From NCBI GenBank assembly GCA_012845835.1, contig JABAKD010000010.1, positions 17,991,204 through 18,055,203 of the forward strand: a stretch of DNA of 64,000 nt, read 5' to 3'. The stretch is from Undaria pinnatifida. Taxonomy: Eukaryota > Sar > Phaeophyceae > Laminariales > Alariaceae. A program made the position numbers and the translations under genes. This document shows positions 33,955 to 45,954 of the stretch, piece after piece (position 1 is the first letter of the stretch; the number at the start of each line of letters is the position of its first letter). The notes beneath the pieces are model-generated. The model had not been told where the DNA came from. It worked only from the letters and a program-made list of their open reading frames with translations, and ran no database searches.

Positions 33955-35780
33955 TCAACATTGCCACCCCAGGCCAGTGGCCGTAGTCCTTCCGATTCTT
34001 CCTCCATTCCCTTCGCGGCCTGACGATCCCTCAGAGATAGCCTGTATCGATGAACTCTGCGCGAAATCGCGACCTAAGTTGGTCACAGAGATGTTTTGGA
34101 ATAGGCGCTCCTTGCACACGTCTTTCCGCGCTGGGGACGATGCGTCCGTCTCTCCAACGATGCTTGCCGCCACCTGATCGATCAGGTCGCTGCCTTCTTT
34201 ACCGAGGCGCCCAAAGCTTTCCGCCGCGAGGGTGGCGAGTTTGTAGCTGCGTTCGTCGAAGGGCACCTGTCCCGGACGAGCGTAGTGGTTGCGCTTGCGC
34301 GCCTCGGAAGTGGAAGCCGCTGATCCGTTTTCGATCCGCGCATCCTGCCCGCATGTGGACCCCTGCTTGTGGATCCGCATACGTGACGTCGGGGAGTATC
34401 GACTTGTTGCGATACTCCGATGCCGTAGCATCTCTGTGTCCACCTGCCTCAATCACGATGTCCATTCGCAAATCCCTGTCTGCGTGGAACGGGGGTCCGC
34501 TTTCCACCTGGTGGCGGATGGACATGCCCTTAAGGGTGCGGGAGAGCGCGTGCACAAGGGGTTGGTGCTGGTTCACCTGCGCGCCCGATCGGTGACACAA
34601 TCGTGCATGCCGCGTATTAACCTCCGCTTCACCGCAGCATGGGCACCTCACCGCCAGGAATTCCTTTATTCCCAGAAATATCTTCCCCGCAGACACGAAC
34701 TCTGATGCAGGGATGGTTTTAGCTGGGTTTACAGGCCTCGCCCTTAGGAAGGCGGTAGCCCCTGATCCCGATTGACTCCGTTGCCGGGCCTTGGCCAAGT
34801 CTCGTGTCTTCTTCTCGCCTTGAGATTCGCTTCTATTGTGTCTCGCTCGTCTCCAGGAGCTGGTCCAGCGAAGAGACATACCTCTCATAATGTACTCGGT
34901 TTACCAGTTTACCCAGCATATGTCACGCTTTGCTGGATCTGATAGTTTCGGCGTCGTGTGCAGGCACCACGTCTGCAACTGATTGCGCGGAGGCACCTTG
35001 CTCTCCTGCTCTAAAGGCTCTGTCCTGCCAGCTTTCCGGCACGATGTTCGCCATGGCCTCCTCTGAAACCCCATGCACATCGCAGGCCCCTGACGCTGTT
35101 CCAGATGCCATGCACGAGGTCAGAATGGGGCAGCTCCCTCCGGACTTTGTTCCCTATTGCGCCGAACAGATCAGCAAGCACCTCTGCCACCGTCGCCACC
35201 AAGCTCCAAACGGATGCTGACGTCCTCCGGGCTTCAGCCGACGACAGCCGAAACCCTCCGGCCCCCGTGGACAGGCTCGCCTGCGCCTGTTGATGGGGTT
35301 GCAGGGTCAACGTGTTTGTAACGTGTTCGTAGGGCACCCGTCCGGGAAGAACAACGATTCTTCTGCTGCCCCCGGTAGATCGAGCAATTTCTCCAGCATC
35401 CACAACGCGTTGCCATCTCCTTTTTTGCATGCAGCCAGCGATAGTTCTAGGTCCATCACGCGTTCAAGGTAGGAGGTCTGTTGAACCATAGAGCCGGTGG
35501 CAATCAGGTTGGGTGATTACTTGTCCGGCATGCGCGACAACATCCGCGCGAGTTGCTCCGCTTCCCCGTTTTGGACGATCTTCATTGCGCTTTCCCTCGC
35601 GTACTCATCTGTGCCGATGGGCACCCCCACCACCTTAACCCCACCACGTTCGGCGATGCTGACGCAAATGCTTTCAAGAAGGGCGATTTGTTCCGGCGTA
35701 GGCACGTGCCCCTTTGGGGGCCCAGGGCAACCGTTTCGCTCGGGTTGATCGCAATTCCGATGTTGGACAGCTCATATTTC
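33955..35780 (-). pseudogene. Non-LTR retrotransposon 3' remnant, copy 2 (RT, zinc knuckle, endonuclease-like)
   Basis: Starts inside an RT domain: IGIAINPSETVAL, then VVGVPIGTDEYARESAMKIV near 35,610, then ERVMDLELSLAACKKGDGNA near 35,430. Downstream: VHGVSEEAMANIVPESWQDR (35,030), ATAFLRARPVNPAKTIPASE (34,740), a zinc knuckle CPCCGEAEVNTRHARLC (34,620), then a possible PD-(D/E)XK-like stretch (DLRMDIVIEAGG, KSILPDVTYADPQ; 34,380-34,480) and HYARPGQVPFDERSYKLATL (34,250). RT plus C-terminal knuckle and restriction-like endonuclease is the R2-type plan; similar proteins are known from oomycetes. Broken by several frameshifts; 5'-truncated beside a MITE-like repeat. No start codon applies. Confidence 0.65.
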
Positions 35781-35794
35781 ACATTATTATTGAT

Positions 35795-36085
35795 ATACCC
35801 GGTATATAATGAAAATATTTCAAGGACGTCAGCCGTGAGTTCGACGAATTTCGGGTCACTACTCATTTTTGCAAGCTGCGTTGTTGGTACTTGTAATATA
35901 CTATGTGGGTGAGTTTTTTTCTTGATCTGGGAGGGGTCCCATTTTTTTGTTGAAAAAATATAGACTACACTTGTATCTGCTTGTATAGACTATTATAGAC
36001 TAAATGTTTTGTTTTTCTCCACTGCGGTACAATGATTATAATGGATGGTATTGGTATTTTTACTTTAGGTGGGGAATTTTGAGCT
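35795..36085 (+). repeat. MITE-like family B, copy 1
   Basis: Shares with 37,760-37,975 (-) and with the split copy at 38,217-38,348/51,297-51,370 (-): ACGTCAGCCGTGAGTTCGAC, CATTTTTGCAAGCTGCGTTG, ACTATGTGGGTGAG and TTAGGTGGGGAATTTT. AT-rich, non-coding. Confidence 0.7.
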
Positions 36086-36194
36086 AGATCTATCATAAAT
36101 ATATACGAGGTATATTATTGATTTATTACTGCTGTAGTTTACTATACTGCTCTATCATTCGTATGTATGATAGGTGGTTTCAATATGTTCTTAT

Positions 36195-36480
36195 AAAAAT
36201 AAAAATACACTCCAGCTGTGAGATCGAAGATTTCGTCGAAACTCATCTTAAGTTTGCACGCTGTGTATGATACTCCGATCGCGCGTATTACTGGGCGTGT
36301 GTACTATAGGTCGGCGACTCCCCTTGGAACTACAACAGTGTAGCTTATACCAGGGTCAACAGGGTGACGTTAGTCAGTCTGTGCGCGGAAACTATAAAAC
36401 CCGTTTTTGAGGGGGACAAAATCTGACAGCTGTGGAAGGTAATGCATCAGCTTATCAAGTTGATATATATAGTAAGGAGT
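36195..36480 (+). repeat. ~270-bp direct repeat, copy 2
   Basis: Second copy of 32,490-32,765, same orientation. The two copies bracket the (ATT)n tract and non-LTR copy 2. Confidence 0.8.
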
Positions 36481-36490
36481 GTATAGTACC

Positions 36491-36880
36491 ATTGCTCTTG
36501 TTTCACTGCATGCCCGCGGGTCGTCACTCTGACAGCACTCCAGACAGCAGGCGCGTTCGTCTATACTCACGATTACCGTGCGGTTCGTACGGTGCAGACA
36601 GCCCAACCGCTGTAGTTTGTAACCGCGAGTTGGTTAGTTGTGGGGACGGGGGAACTCTATGCTGTAGTTGAGTGGATACCCGCGGCCATGTGAGTCCAGT
36701 TTGCACATTGGACCTTTTCACTTGTGCGCCTTTTCCCTTTTCGTGCGTTTTTGGGCGGGAAAGCATAGTATTTCCCGGACGAATTTTGATTTCATTTGGT
36801 TTTTCGGATCCTCCTAGGGCTCCAGCACCTTTTTTTGTGTGACCACGGACTCTAGATTATTATTGACAAGAGTTAATGTG
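36491..36880 (+). repeat. ~390-bp repeat, inverted partner at 54,014-54,400
   Basis: Reverse complement of 54,014-54,400 over its whole length with scattered differences. Shared blocks: TGCATGCCCGCGGGTCGTCA, ATTACCGTGCGGTTCGTACG, TTTCATTTGGTTTTTCGGAT. It starts about 10 bp after the preceding repeat. Confidence 0.85.
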
Positions 36881-37759
36881 TGTAGGGACAGCTTACGCTA
36901 TACCTACAATGGGACCCGAAGGGTGCGCCAGCTAGCGTTGGGCTGCGAAAGCAACTGAGTAAAATCGACACACGACGCGTATGAAAATACGTGGAAGTGT
37001 GGTGAGCTAAAGCTTTAATTTTCCCCATCCGCCGGAGGATAAAAAAAAAGAAAGTTAATGTGAGAAAACAACGAGGTACGTGTTGAGCACATCGCCAAAA
37101 CGCTGCAACCGAGTTGTGACACCCGTGTCTCTGCAACTCTACAGGCACGATTCGTGCCTTTGCTTGGTGGTTGCTGCTCTGCTACTACTATACTGCTGCT
37201 GTTGTACTGCTATCACTGCAGCAGCTGTTGTGCTGCTGTTGCTACGGCGGTTGGATAGTTCAGGTCGAAGTCTGCCGCAGCTTAAGATTGCTGCATCTAG
37301 TCACGAATACATTGCACCTACCTGTACAATTCGTACATCACGACATCACACACACAATCGGTTTCTCTGTATCATACATATACGAGTAGGCCCTGTTTGT
37401 GTCTCTGCTGGATGGCTGCTGCTGTGCTACTTACTGCTGTGGCACCTCTGCTGTGCTCCTCTACTCACTGTGTGGTACTACTGCTGCTCTGTTTGGTGCT
37501 GCTGCTCTGCTGTTCTCTGTAGTACTGCTGCTGCTGCTGCGGCGGCTGCACTTCTGCTGATGATTGCTGTTGCTGCTACGGCTTTGCTGCGTACCGCAGT
37601 TCGCACTTTGGTGAAGAAGTGCCCGGTATGTATGTGTATGATTTATTTCCGTTCCTTTCCTTTCCTTTCTCTTCTTTTTTTCTTTGTTTCTTTTTTTCCG
37701 ATTGATTTGAGTCTGGCGTATCCGTAGTGAAGGGTACTATTAATACGTGTAATGTGTAT
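36881..37759. other. CTG/CTA-rich low-complexity region, no recognised gene
   Basis: From 37,160 to 37,600 the plus strand is dominated by imperfect CTGCTG/CTACTA runs; the open frame at 37,080-37,727 is Leu/Cys/Ala-rich and follows this composition. Not treated as a gene. Confidence 0.5.
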
Positions 37760-37975
37760 TATATAAAATTCCCCACCTAAATAAAATAAAAATACCAACA
37801 CCAAAAATTGTAGTAGTGGAGAAAAACTTTTGTTTATAAAACAATAGGACCCCTCACATCAAAATTTTACCCACATAGTATGGTACAAGAGTACCAGCAA
37901 GCAGCTTTCAAAATATAAGTACTGACCCGGAATTCGTCGAACTCACACCTGATGACGTCCTGAAAATATATATAG
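37760..37975 (-). repeat. MITE-like family B, copy 2
   Basis: Minus-strand copy of 35,795-36,085: AATTCCCCACCTAAATAAA, ACCCACATAGTATG and GGAATTCGTCGAACTCACAC are shared. Confidence 0.65.
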
Positions 37976-38216
37976 ACTACTTGTATAGACTAATATTAAG
38001 AGTAAAATATATTATAAAAATTAAAATACACTCCAGCTGTGAGATCATATATGTAAGATAATTAATGATATTCTGTATTCGTACTCTTCCCGATATTAAA
38101 GCCGGGGGGGAGAAAAAACAAAATAAACCGCCCACCATAGATACGGTAGAGAAGTAGTCTATAGTGGAAACTACAGTAATAAATTTACAAAATAGATGTG
38201 ATGTTGGATCTGGCTG

Positions 38217-38348
38217 AATAAAAATTCCCCACCTAAAAAGAAAGTAAAAATACCAACACTTACTTACCATTATAACAAGAAATAGGACAATCACTCACCC
38301 ACATAGCATATTACAAGTATCAACAACGCAGCTTGCAAAGATGAGTAT
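38217..38348 (-). repeat. MITE-like family B, copy 3, left half (split by E2)
   Basis: Continues at 51,297-51,370 on the other side of E2. Joining the two halves across one GTAT restores the order seen in the unbroken copy at 35,795-36,085. Confidence 0.8.
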
Positions 38349-38618
38349 TGTTAAGATACGGCCTCGAAAGGCCTGTAGGTATCCGAATTTGAGATCATTT
38401 GGATGGGTTTCGTATGATTAGGTTGGCGGTTTATATTCGGGGAAGTTAGGAATTAGATCGGAGGCACGCGCCTCCGATCTCTGAAGCTATCCCGGGCTCT
38501 GGTGGAAACGAATAAAGCTACATCTCTACGAAGGAACGAAAGTGAGTACTCTCCGAGGACCTACCCAATTGGCAGACCTGCAGGGGGCACTCTGTGTCCT
38601 CACCTATTAATTTTAACA
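38349..38618 (+). repeat. 5' LTR of E2
   Basis: 270 bp, TGTTAA..TTAACA. Contains a perfect 10-bp-stem hairpin (GATCGGAGGC/GCCTCCGATC, 4-nt loop) at about 38,457-38,480 and AATAAA at about 38,511, a possible polyadenylation signal. Confidence 0.95.
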
Positions 38619-38620
38619 AG

Positions 38621-38637
38621 TGGCGTCGTCGAGCTTG
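38621..38637 (+). promoter_or_regulatory. Putative primer binding site of E2
   Basis: TGGCGTCGTCGAGCTTG begins two bases after the LTR, as expected for pairing with a tRNA 3' CCA end. The tRNA species is not identified. Confidence 0.6.
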
Positions 38638-41600
38638 ATGTGCTATTGTGGCAGCGTTCTTCCGGTTTCTCCGATTTTTTTTCGTAGCGATTTTGCTTTT
38701 GCTTTCCATCGAGCCCACAACCCCTGTTCCTTCTCGGGTGGCTTCTCAATGGAGGGAGCGCCCTTCCTCCTACAACGGCGACCACAACAGCAGTGAGATG
38801 GCAGGGGCCCCTCCTGTTGGTCGCCGCGCACGTACCACACGGACGACACCTTCCAAGTACGTGCGGACGACACTGCTCTGCGGAGCACATTCCTCGTCTC
38901 GAATTTTGGTCCCTCCTGTTGGTTGCTGGGCACGCACCACACAGAGGACACTTTCCGAGTACGGGCGGACGGACGACACTGCTCTTCGGAGCACACCCCT
39001 CGTCCCGGCCTTTGGCCGCATCAGTTCACCGCCAGCTGGTCATAGACCACTCAGCAGTGGAACTGCCCGAGCCCCACCCATCAGACTTGTTTGCTCCGCG
39101 CTCTGCCAGCATGTTGCACAGCACATCCGCGAGTTGCCAGCACAAGCCCCAAGATCGGCCATCGACTCGTACTTTTTTTTTCGCGCTTTGGGGCTCGGAG
39201 GCATATGCACGACATGCCACGGACAAGCATACTGGGACCAACCCTTCGAATGACATTCGAAGGGGACTTCGCTCGCTGAGAGAGCCCATCGCCCAGCACA
39301 TCCTTGCTGTCGGTGCCAGACCGTCCTTCGCGGGACCCCCTTGGACTACGGGCACCGTGCTCTAGGAGCTCATGTCGGGGCTCCTTCCTTTGTGATCTAC
39401 CTGGGAAGAAACAGGCGGTGCTCGTGGAATGTTTGAGCTTTTTCGTTTGGCGAATTTTCCAGTACACGCGTTATCATATGGGTTTCAGTATGTACGTCGA
39501 TCATTCTTGCGCGTCGAACAAGCAGCTGCCCTGGTGCCCCCTTTCTGCCGAAATTAGTACAAGCTACGAATTTGGCACCTCGGACCCCTCTCCGATCTTT
39601 CTCGATCAACAGCGTTCCACTACTGCTGTCCGTCGCGTAGCTTCAACCACCATCATTTTTGCAGAGGTGCCAACTACAGTGCAGCACAATGGGCTCGCTG
39701 TCAATGCCTGCCATATACCGCCGGATTCTCTGCTGTAGAAGTCACTGTACAGCAGCCAAGCCGCCTACTTTGCTCCTGCTCATACACCACATAGCTCGAC
39801 CCTTCACTGCCCCAGCGTCCACAGTTACAGCACCGCAGCTCTGACACCCCCCACTGCTGTGCGAGTGCTCCTTGCAAGTTCGATTCGAGAGGTTGTTTTT
39901 TTTCGTCCTGGCCCCTCCGTGACTAGAACTTGAACCTAGTGAACGCTGAAACTCTGTGCTGGCTTTTTTTTGGGCAAGACTACTGTTGGTGTGTGCGATG
40001 CCCTATATTCTCCCATTCATGGGTACGCGGGGACTATAATACCACTTTCTGTGTATGCACAGCTGTGACCGTGCGGCACTCCGCACTGCTGTCAACGTAA
40101 CTGTCCCTTTATCGGTGGGAGCGGGTACGGATTTTTTTTCAGCTGTACGGGCGTTAGGCCGTCTTCCTGCCCGTACATGTGCTGCCCTTCACGATATTGC
40201 TAGGGTCTACGCTGGAAAATTTTTTTTTTCTTCTTCTCTGCACATGTTCGGACAGCTACTGCCCGTTACAGAGCGCTTACTACACAGTTCGCGGAGATAC
40301 TGCGCTTCACAGTTTTTACTAGTGCAGTGGAGAACAGCCCGTTTAATGCGGTACTTTTGGGGGCAAACAGCCTTTCTATTTGACTGTGGGCGTGCACATT
40401 TTTCTACAGCTGGTGTTGGTACTACACTACCCATCTTGGTGCGGTTGAAATTACCGTTACCTGTTAACACAGCAGTGATACTGCAGCAATCAGCACTACT
40501 GCAGGCGCGACCGTCCCCCTTTAGTGCGGTCGGGGGAAACTACTTCGTTGGGGGGGTTATACTGCCCGTTTTGGTGCGACGAGTGTCAGCGTGTTGGGCG
40601 ATCTTTCACTGTGCTCCCCCCCCTACACTACACCTAGGGTAAATGCTGCCCGTTTGGGTGCGATGAGTGGCAGCGTGTTGGGCGATCTTACACTGTGCTT
40701 CCACCCCTACACTACACCTAGGGTAAATGCTGCCCGTTTTGGTGCGATGAGTGTCAGCGTGTTGGGCGATCTTACACTGTGCTTCCACCCCTACACTACA
40801 CCTAGGGTAAATGCTGCCCGTTTTGGTGCGATGAGTGTCAGCGTGTTGGGCGATCTTACACTGTGCTTCCCCCCCTACACTACACCTAGGGTAAATGCTG
40901 CCCGTTTGGGTGCGATGAGTGTCAGCGTGTTGGGCGATCTTACACTGTGCTTCCACCCCTACACTACACCTAGGGTAAATGCTGCCTGTTTTGGTGCGAC
41001 GAGTGTCAGCGTGTTGGGTGACCTTTCACTGTGCTCCCCCCCCTACACTACACCTAGGGTAAATGCTGCCCGTTTTGGTGCGATGAGTGTCAGCGTGTTG
41101 GGCGATCTTACACTGTGCTCCACCCCTACACTACACCTAGGGTAAATGCTGCCTGTTTTGGTGCGATGAGCGTCGGCGTGTTGGGCGAACCCTTTTTATG
41201 ATAACCCCTACACTACACCTAGGGTAAATGCTGCCCGTTTTGGTCCGATGAGCGTGGGCGTTTTGGGCGACGCTCTCCTGTGCTACCTCCCCCAGCCTAG
41301 GTCGAATGATGCCTGTTTAAGTGCGATGGCTGCAGACGTACCTTTACTGTGTTGCACCCCCTGCACTGCGGTTGGGGTCAGTGCTGCCCAGTTTTGGCTC
41401 CTTGTGCTGCGGTTCGTGCGGGCGTTACCCATATACCCTACGGTCAGACTGGGCGCTGCTCTTATGTTGCGGTTATGATGATTGGTACCTTGTTACTGCT
41501 GTACTCCTCTTATACGGCTAGTTGACGTGGCTGCTACCATCACTGAGGCTGGATGGAGTCAAGGCCCATATTGTTGCTGTTTGCTGAAACACAAATATAC

Positions 41601-41700
41601 CGCTACTTGGAGCAGGAACACCACAACAATTTATCTGTCTCCATAGCTTCTTCACGCGTCGTTCCTATCCCCCCCTCCCCCCTTCACTGCACCTAGGCAC
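38638..41700 (+). other. E2 5' leader (3 kb, no gene recognised)
   Basis: Unusually long leader before gag. Holds an imperfect direct repeat of about 110 bp (38,810-38,915 and 38,918-39,020), several T-runs, and the 84-bp array described separately. Open frames here show no known domain. Confidence 0.5.
40570..41250 (+). repeat. 84-bp minisatellite, about 8-9 copies
   Basis: The unit contains GTGTTGGGCGATCTTACACT and CTACACTACACCTAGGGTAA. It starts near 40,577 and recurs every 84-85 bp to about 41,250. As 84 is a multiple of three, an open frame (40,591-41,145) reads a 28-residue repeat containing VLGDLTLCFHPYTTPRVNAA. Immediately 5' of gag. Confidence 0.9.
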
Positions 41701-43803
41701 CATGTCCACCAGTGACGATGGGGGCTACTCGGGGCTGGCTGAGGTCTTCCACGCACCCCAACCTGGATGCCCACGAGACAGGGAGAGCTCGCTCGAGATG
41801 CCGCGACTCGAGACGGGGGGAACCACCGGTGGCGGGTTCCGGTGACGAGACAGGAGACGGAGCACCATACCTCCACCCGTTCCCACCAACCAAGCGGGTC
41901 GATTCGCTGGTTCGCGCTGAGAAGAAGACGGACCAACCCCCACCGGACTCGGGAGCGTCTCGACGCCAGCTCTCGCCAGCTCGGGGGAGCGCCACCAGCT
42001 GCCCCCCCCGCGCTCGACAGGGCACCACCGCCGCCACCTGGGCTCTCCGCGCTCGACAGAGCGCCACCCCCAGAGCTCCCGGCACCGGGGCGCCCATGCC
42101 GCCCCCTTGGACTTGGCATACGCAGCGGCGCGGGCCCAGCGGGCGCTCGACGACGTCAACCAGACGATAGCACGCCGACGTCGGTTTGACGAAGATATCG
42201 AACAGGCGAAGACCGCTGCGCGGGAGTCGTCCCTGGTTGCGAAGAGGGCGCAACAAGCCCTCGCTCAATCAGTTGCGTCGTCTGTGGCGGGAGCTAACGC
42301 GGCCCTCTTGCCTTCGTCGCGCCCGCAGGGTGTCGCATCCCAGCGACCACGACCCGGGAACGACGCCTTCTTCAAGGGCATCGTTGCGTGCATGGCGTCT
42401 GCACCGCGGGTAGTCTTCTCCTCAGCGTTGGCGACCCGCGGTGGTGGAAACGGCCTGCGCCCTCCTCCCGTCAGAGAGGCCGGCGTCGCGGCAAGCGGAC
42501 GTCCTCAATGGAAGCGGCCTGGGCTCGCGAGGATTGTACGCCCTATGCTAGACAGACGAGAGCCGCCCCGACCCTTGCCCTCGTCAAGGCCCTGCTGATT
42601 AGCCCACGACGAGAACCCCGACCCTGTCTTTTTGCCGGACCCCGGAGAAAGAGTTGGCAGAACGAAACCGGGGAAAATGTCGCGACAGTCGCGACCGCGG
42701 GGACCGCAACCGTGGGGGTGGCAGCAAAAATGGTGGGGGTGGCGACCACCACCGCCGCCGCGGGGGTGACAGCGCATCGGGTGCTGGTGTGCCTGAGGGC
42801 GCCGCCGAGGGGGCAATTTCGGTCCAATAACCGGGGCAGTTGGCCGCAGCTCTGGCAGAGGAATGGCGCGAGAGGGCGTTCAGCGTGGGACAGCTCGTCA
42901 ACCTCCTCCCGCTCGTCTTGGTCCTCGAGCACGGACCACACCGAGGTGGTCGTGGTAGCAGGCAAAAAGTGCAAAAACCATGGCAGGAGGAGCATCTGGG
43001 CCTGAGGCTTTCACCCTCCTGTTGCGTCTGCTGATCACGCACTTCGACGGGGTTGATACGGAGGAGGGCTACACTACGTTGCATACTTTTGGAATGTGTA
43101 ACGGCATGCCTTTTTCTGATTTCAGTTGGGAGTTTCGCGTACTCATGCCGACCGCTACGGGGAGTGAGCGTGTTTTGTCTCCGGGGACGGATGTGGTGTT
43201 GGAGGTGGTTCGGGTGGCGGCGAATGAGCAATTTCCGGCTCTCCTGCCTGCGTTGTACCCTGGTTCGAAGGCAACGAACCCGCGGCCGTACATCTCGTTG
43301 GATGCTATGTGGCGGTCTTTTAGTGACTAAGAAGACACCTGCCGTCAACGGCGAAACATTTTTTCTCTCCCTGTTTCTTCGACGGGAGCGCGGTCATGCG
43401 CCCTGTCGGGGCCCCGGCCCGCCGATCATGGGCGCGGCCAGGGCCGAGTGCCGTCCCAGTCGCTTTCGTGGCAGACGGGATCGAGCCATCATTCAACTGT
43501 CATGCCCATCGATGATTCATCTGACCCTTGGCTTGACCACACATCGAACTGCTGGCCACTAGAAGATCATCATTATGCAGAAGGTTTCGCCGTTAAGGCC
43601 TCGTTTAAGACAGTCGACCCTCCCCTTTGGAGCGGCCTCCTTTCACCTCGCGCTGATGCCCTCCGAGAAAACCGGGGGCTTTGCCTCAACTGCCACGAAG
43701 ACAACCATTCCTTCAAGCATTGTAGGCATCCTTATATTACTGCGAGTGGCTGCTTGAACCCTGAACTAGGCCAACTTGGCGACGATGACGCACACCGACG
43801 TTG
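41701..43803 (+). pseudogene. E2 gag (coiled coil, capsid, CCHC knuckle)
   Basis: The likely start is MSTSDDGGYSGLAEV at 41,701. An alpha-helical, coiled-coil-like stretch (ARAQRALDDVNQTIARRRRF, RAQQALAQSVASSV) lies at 42,120-42,300. The capsid (GPEAFTLLLRLLITHFDGVD, LPALYPG) at 42,995-43,330 matches E1. The knuckle CLNCHEDNHSFKHC (CX2CX4HX4C) is at about 43,680-43,725, followed by GCLNPELGQL, also in E1 (GILNPALGQL). At least three frameshifts break it, for example near 41,840 and 42,980. Confidence 0.78.
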
Positions 43804-45129
43804 ACAAACACGCATGGTCTGCTACCGCCGAGACGACAAATCCTCTCGCCCAAACAACCACAAGAAAAATCGTCGCCATCTTTCAGGATCAGGGCCAGGT
43901 AAACTGTTACAACGATACCACATACACGTCGGATCACCATGGTATCCTGCGCTCGCCCGCCTCTTCTGCCCCCGCTCCCGCTTCTCGAATGCGCTTTGGA
44001 GCAGCCCACAACCCGGGCGAAAATAAATGTGCGCGCCAACCTGGCACATTCCGTAACGGCAATTGACAGCTCGACGGCGGTACGGCACCGTCGACAACAC
44101 TGTCGGGGGGTACCTATTTTGGTTTCAGGAAATGCTCGTGTTCTGTTGCTAGCCTGTCCAGAAACGCAGCACAGATTGCCTCTGTCAAGAGCCTACGGGC
44201 TCCTACGCCGTCTGCGGACGATTCTCACGGCGTAGTGCCGGCGGCGGAAACTAGCGCTTCAAGCGTGGTTTCCTCCAGCCAGGTAATTTTTTTTTTTTTT
44301 CTTTCTTTTTCGACGGCGAGAACGCGCGCTTTCAGCGACGTTCCCCTCGGTCATGGTCTGAGTTCGGCAACGGGAACCGCGCTTCCAGCGCCGTTTCCCT
44401 CAGCCGCGGCATAAACTCAGCAATGGGGGTACGCGCTCCAAACGCCGCCCCCATCAACCATGGCACGGGAGCCTGCGCTTTGCGCGCTCCCCCTCTAGGT
44501 ACGCGCCGCGCAACAATATAGCTGCAGCGACGGCGCGTCGCCTTTTTTACGCGTATGTGTGCATCCCCCCCTCTCCCTGACCAGGCGGTGGCGGTCGGTT
44601 TGAGGTGTGGGACGGTCGACCCTCGAAACACTTTTTCTGACCACGAGGTGGCGGTCGATTTGAGGTGTGGGAAGGCCAACACTAAAACACCGAGATTTCT
44701 TTTGCGAGGCTCGATCCAGTGTTTGCTCGCGATAAGAGCGGGCGCTCTGTCTTTTTTTCCATCAAGGAGGAGTCGACAAGATTAGCTACCTCGTCTCCCT
44801 TCTCCAAGAGACATAACGGAAGAGAGCCTCCTCGGGTAAAAATATTATTGCCTTGCCCGAGCCCCGCTCCAGAAGACGCCCACAGGGTTTACGGACCCTG
44901 CTTCGTCTTTTAACACGCTAACCCACGTGTTTCAGGCTACGTCTGCCCCAGTGGCACAGGAAGAAGATCCGACACTGCGCGACGGGCCAGTGGTGACTCC
45001 ACGGCCTCCAGCCTGATCAGCTGGACGCTATTCCCGTAAATTTACGGAAGAATCGCGCCTCTCGTCAAGCAGAAACAGCTCAGAGCCCCTGCCCCTTTGG
45101 GCGCAGTTGGAGCAGTTTTCTTGCGATTA

Positions 45130-45930
45130 TACGCCAAAAAGCGAAGAGGCCACGACGCGAGAAACCGTGGGTTCGGACTCGCGTCGTGCTCCCGAGGCCT
45201 GGTGTTCCTGAGGGGGACACTACAGGCCCAAAGAGCCGAGGACTGGTGTTCCCAGACGGGGACATTACAGACCCAAATGCCCAAAGAGGCTACCGACGGG
45301 TTGGCACCGTCGGTGTTGGACTCTTTTTCGGGTGTAATGAGGGCGGCTTCTTACGAGTTTCCGCCAGCGAGTGAGGAGGACCCGAGGCGAGAAACCCCAG
45401 GTTCGGACTCGCATGTTGCTCCCGAGGCCTGGTGCCCCCGCAAGGGGACATTACAGGCCAAAGAGCCGAGGACTGGTGTTCCCAGACGGGGACATTGCAG
45501 ACCCAAATGCCGAACGAGGCTACCGACGGGTTGGCACCGTCGGTGTTGGACTCGTTTTCGGGTGCAATGAGGGCGGCTTCTTACGAGTTTCCGCCAGCGA
45601 GTGAGGAGGACCCGAGGCGAGAAACCCCAGGTTCGGACTCGCATGTTGCTCCTGAGGCCTGGTGCTCCCGCAAGGGGACATTACAGGCCCAAGTAGCCGA
45701 GGACTGGTGTTCCCCAAAGGGGACATTGCAGACCCACAAATGTCCAACGAGGCTACCGACGGGTTGGCACCGTCGGTTTTTGATATTTTTCGGGCGCAGT
45801 TAGAGCGGATTCTCGCGCTTTTCCGCCGACGAACGAAGAAAGACCCGAGGCGAGATACCACGGGTTCGGATTCGCGTCGTGCTCCCGAGGTCTGGTGTTC
45901 CCGGTCGGGGACATTGCAGCCCAAATTTCA
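45130..45930 (+). repeat. 230-bp tandem repeat, 3-4 copies, just upstream of NADAR
   Basis: GAAACC or its variant plus a GGTTCGGACTCGC-like block recurs at 45,161, 45,391, 45,621 and 45,853 (periods 230, 230, 232). Because 230 is not a multiple of three, each unit shifts the reading frame. Absent from E1. Confidence 0.9.
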
Positions 45931-45954
45931 ACACGGATTTTGAACCTTCTCTCG

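Noticed and set aside
37080-37727. 215-codon Leu/Cys/Ala-rich plus frame
   Set aside because: Composition follows CTG/CTA low-complexity DNA; no domain, no splice or neighbour support.
39912-39945. B-box-like GGTTCAAGTTCTAG on the minus strand with a pairing T stem
   Set aside because: No matching acceptor stem, D arm or A box at the right distance.
40570-41250. Regular repeats resembling a CRISPR array
   Set aside because: Head-to-tail 84-bp units with no unique spacers and no cas genes; the genome is eukaryotic.
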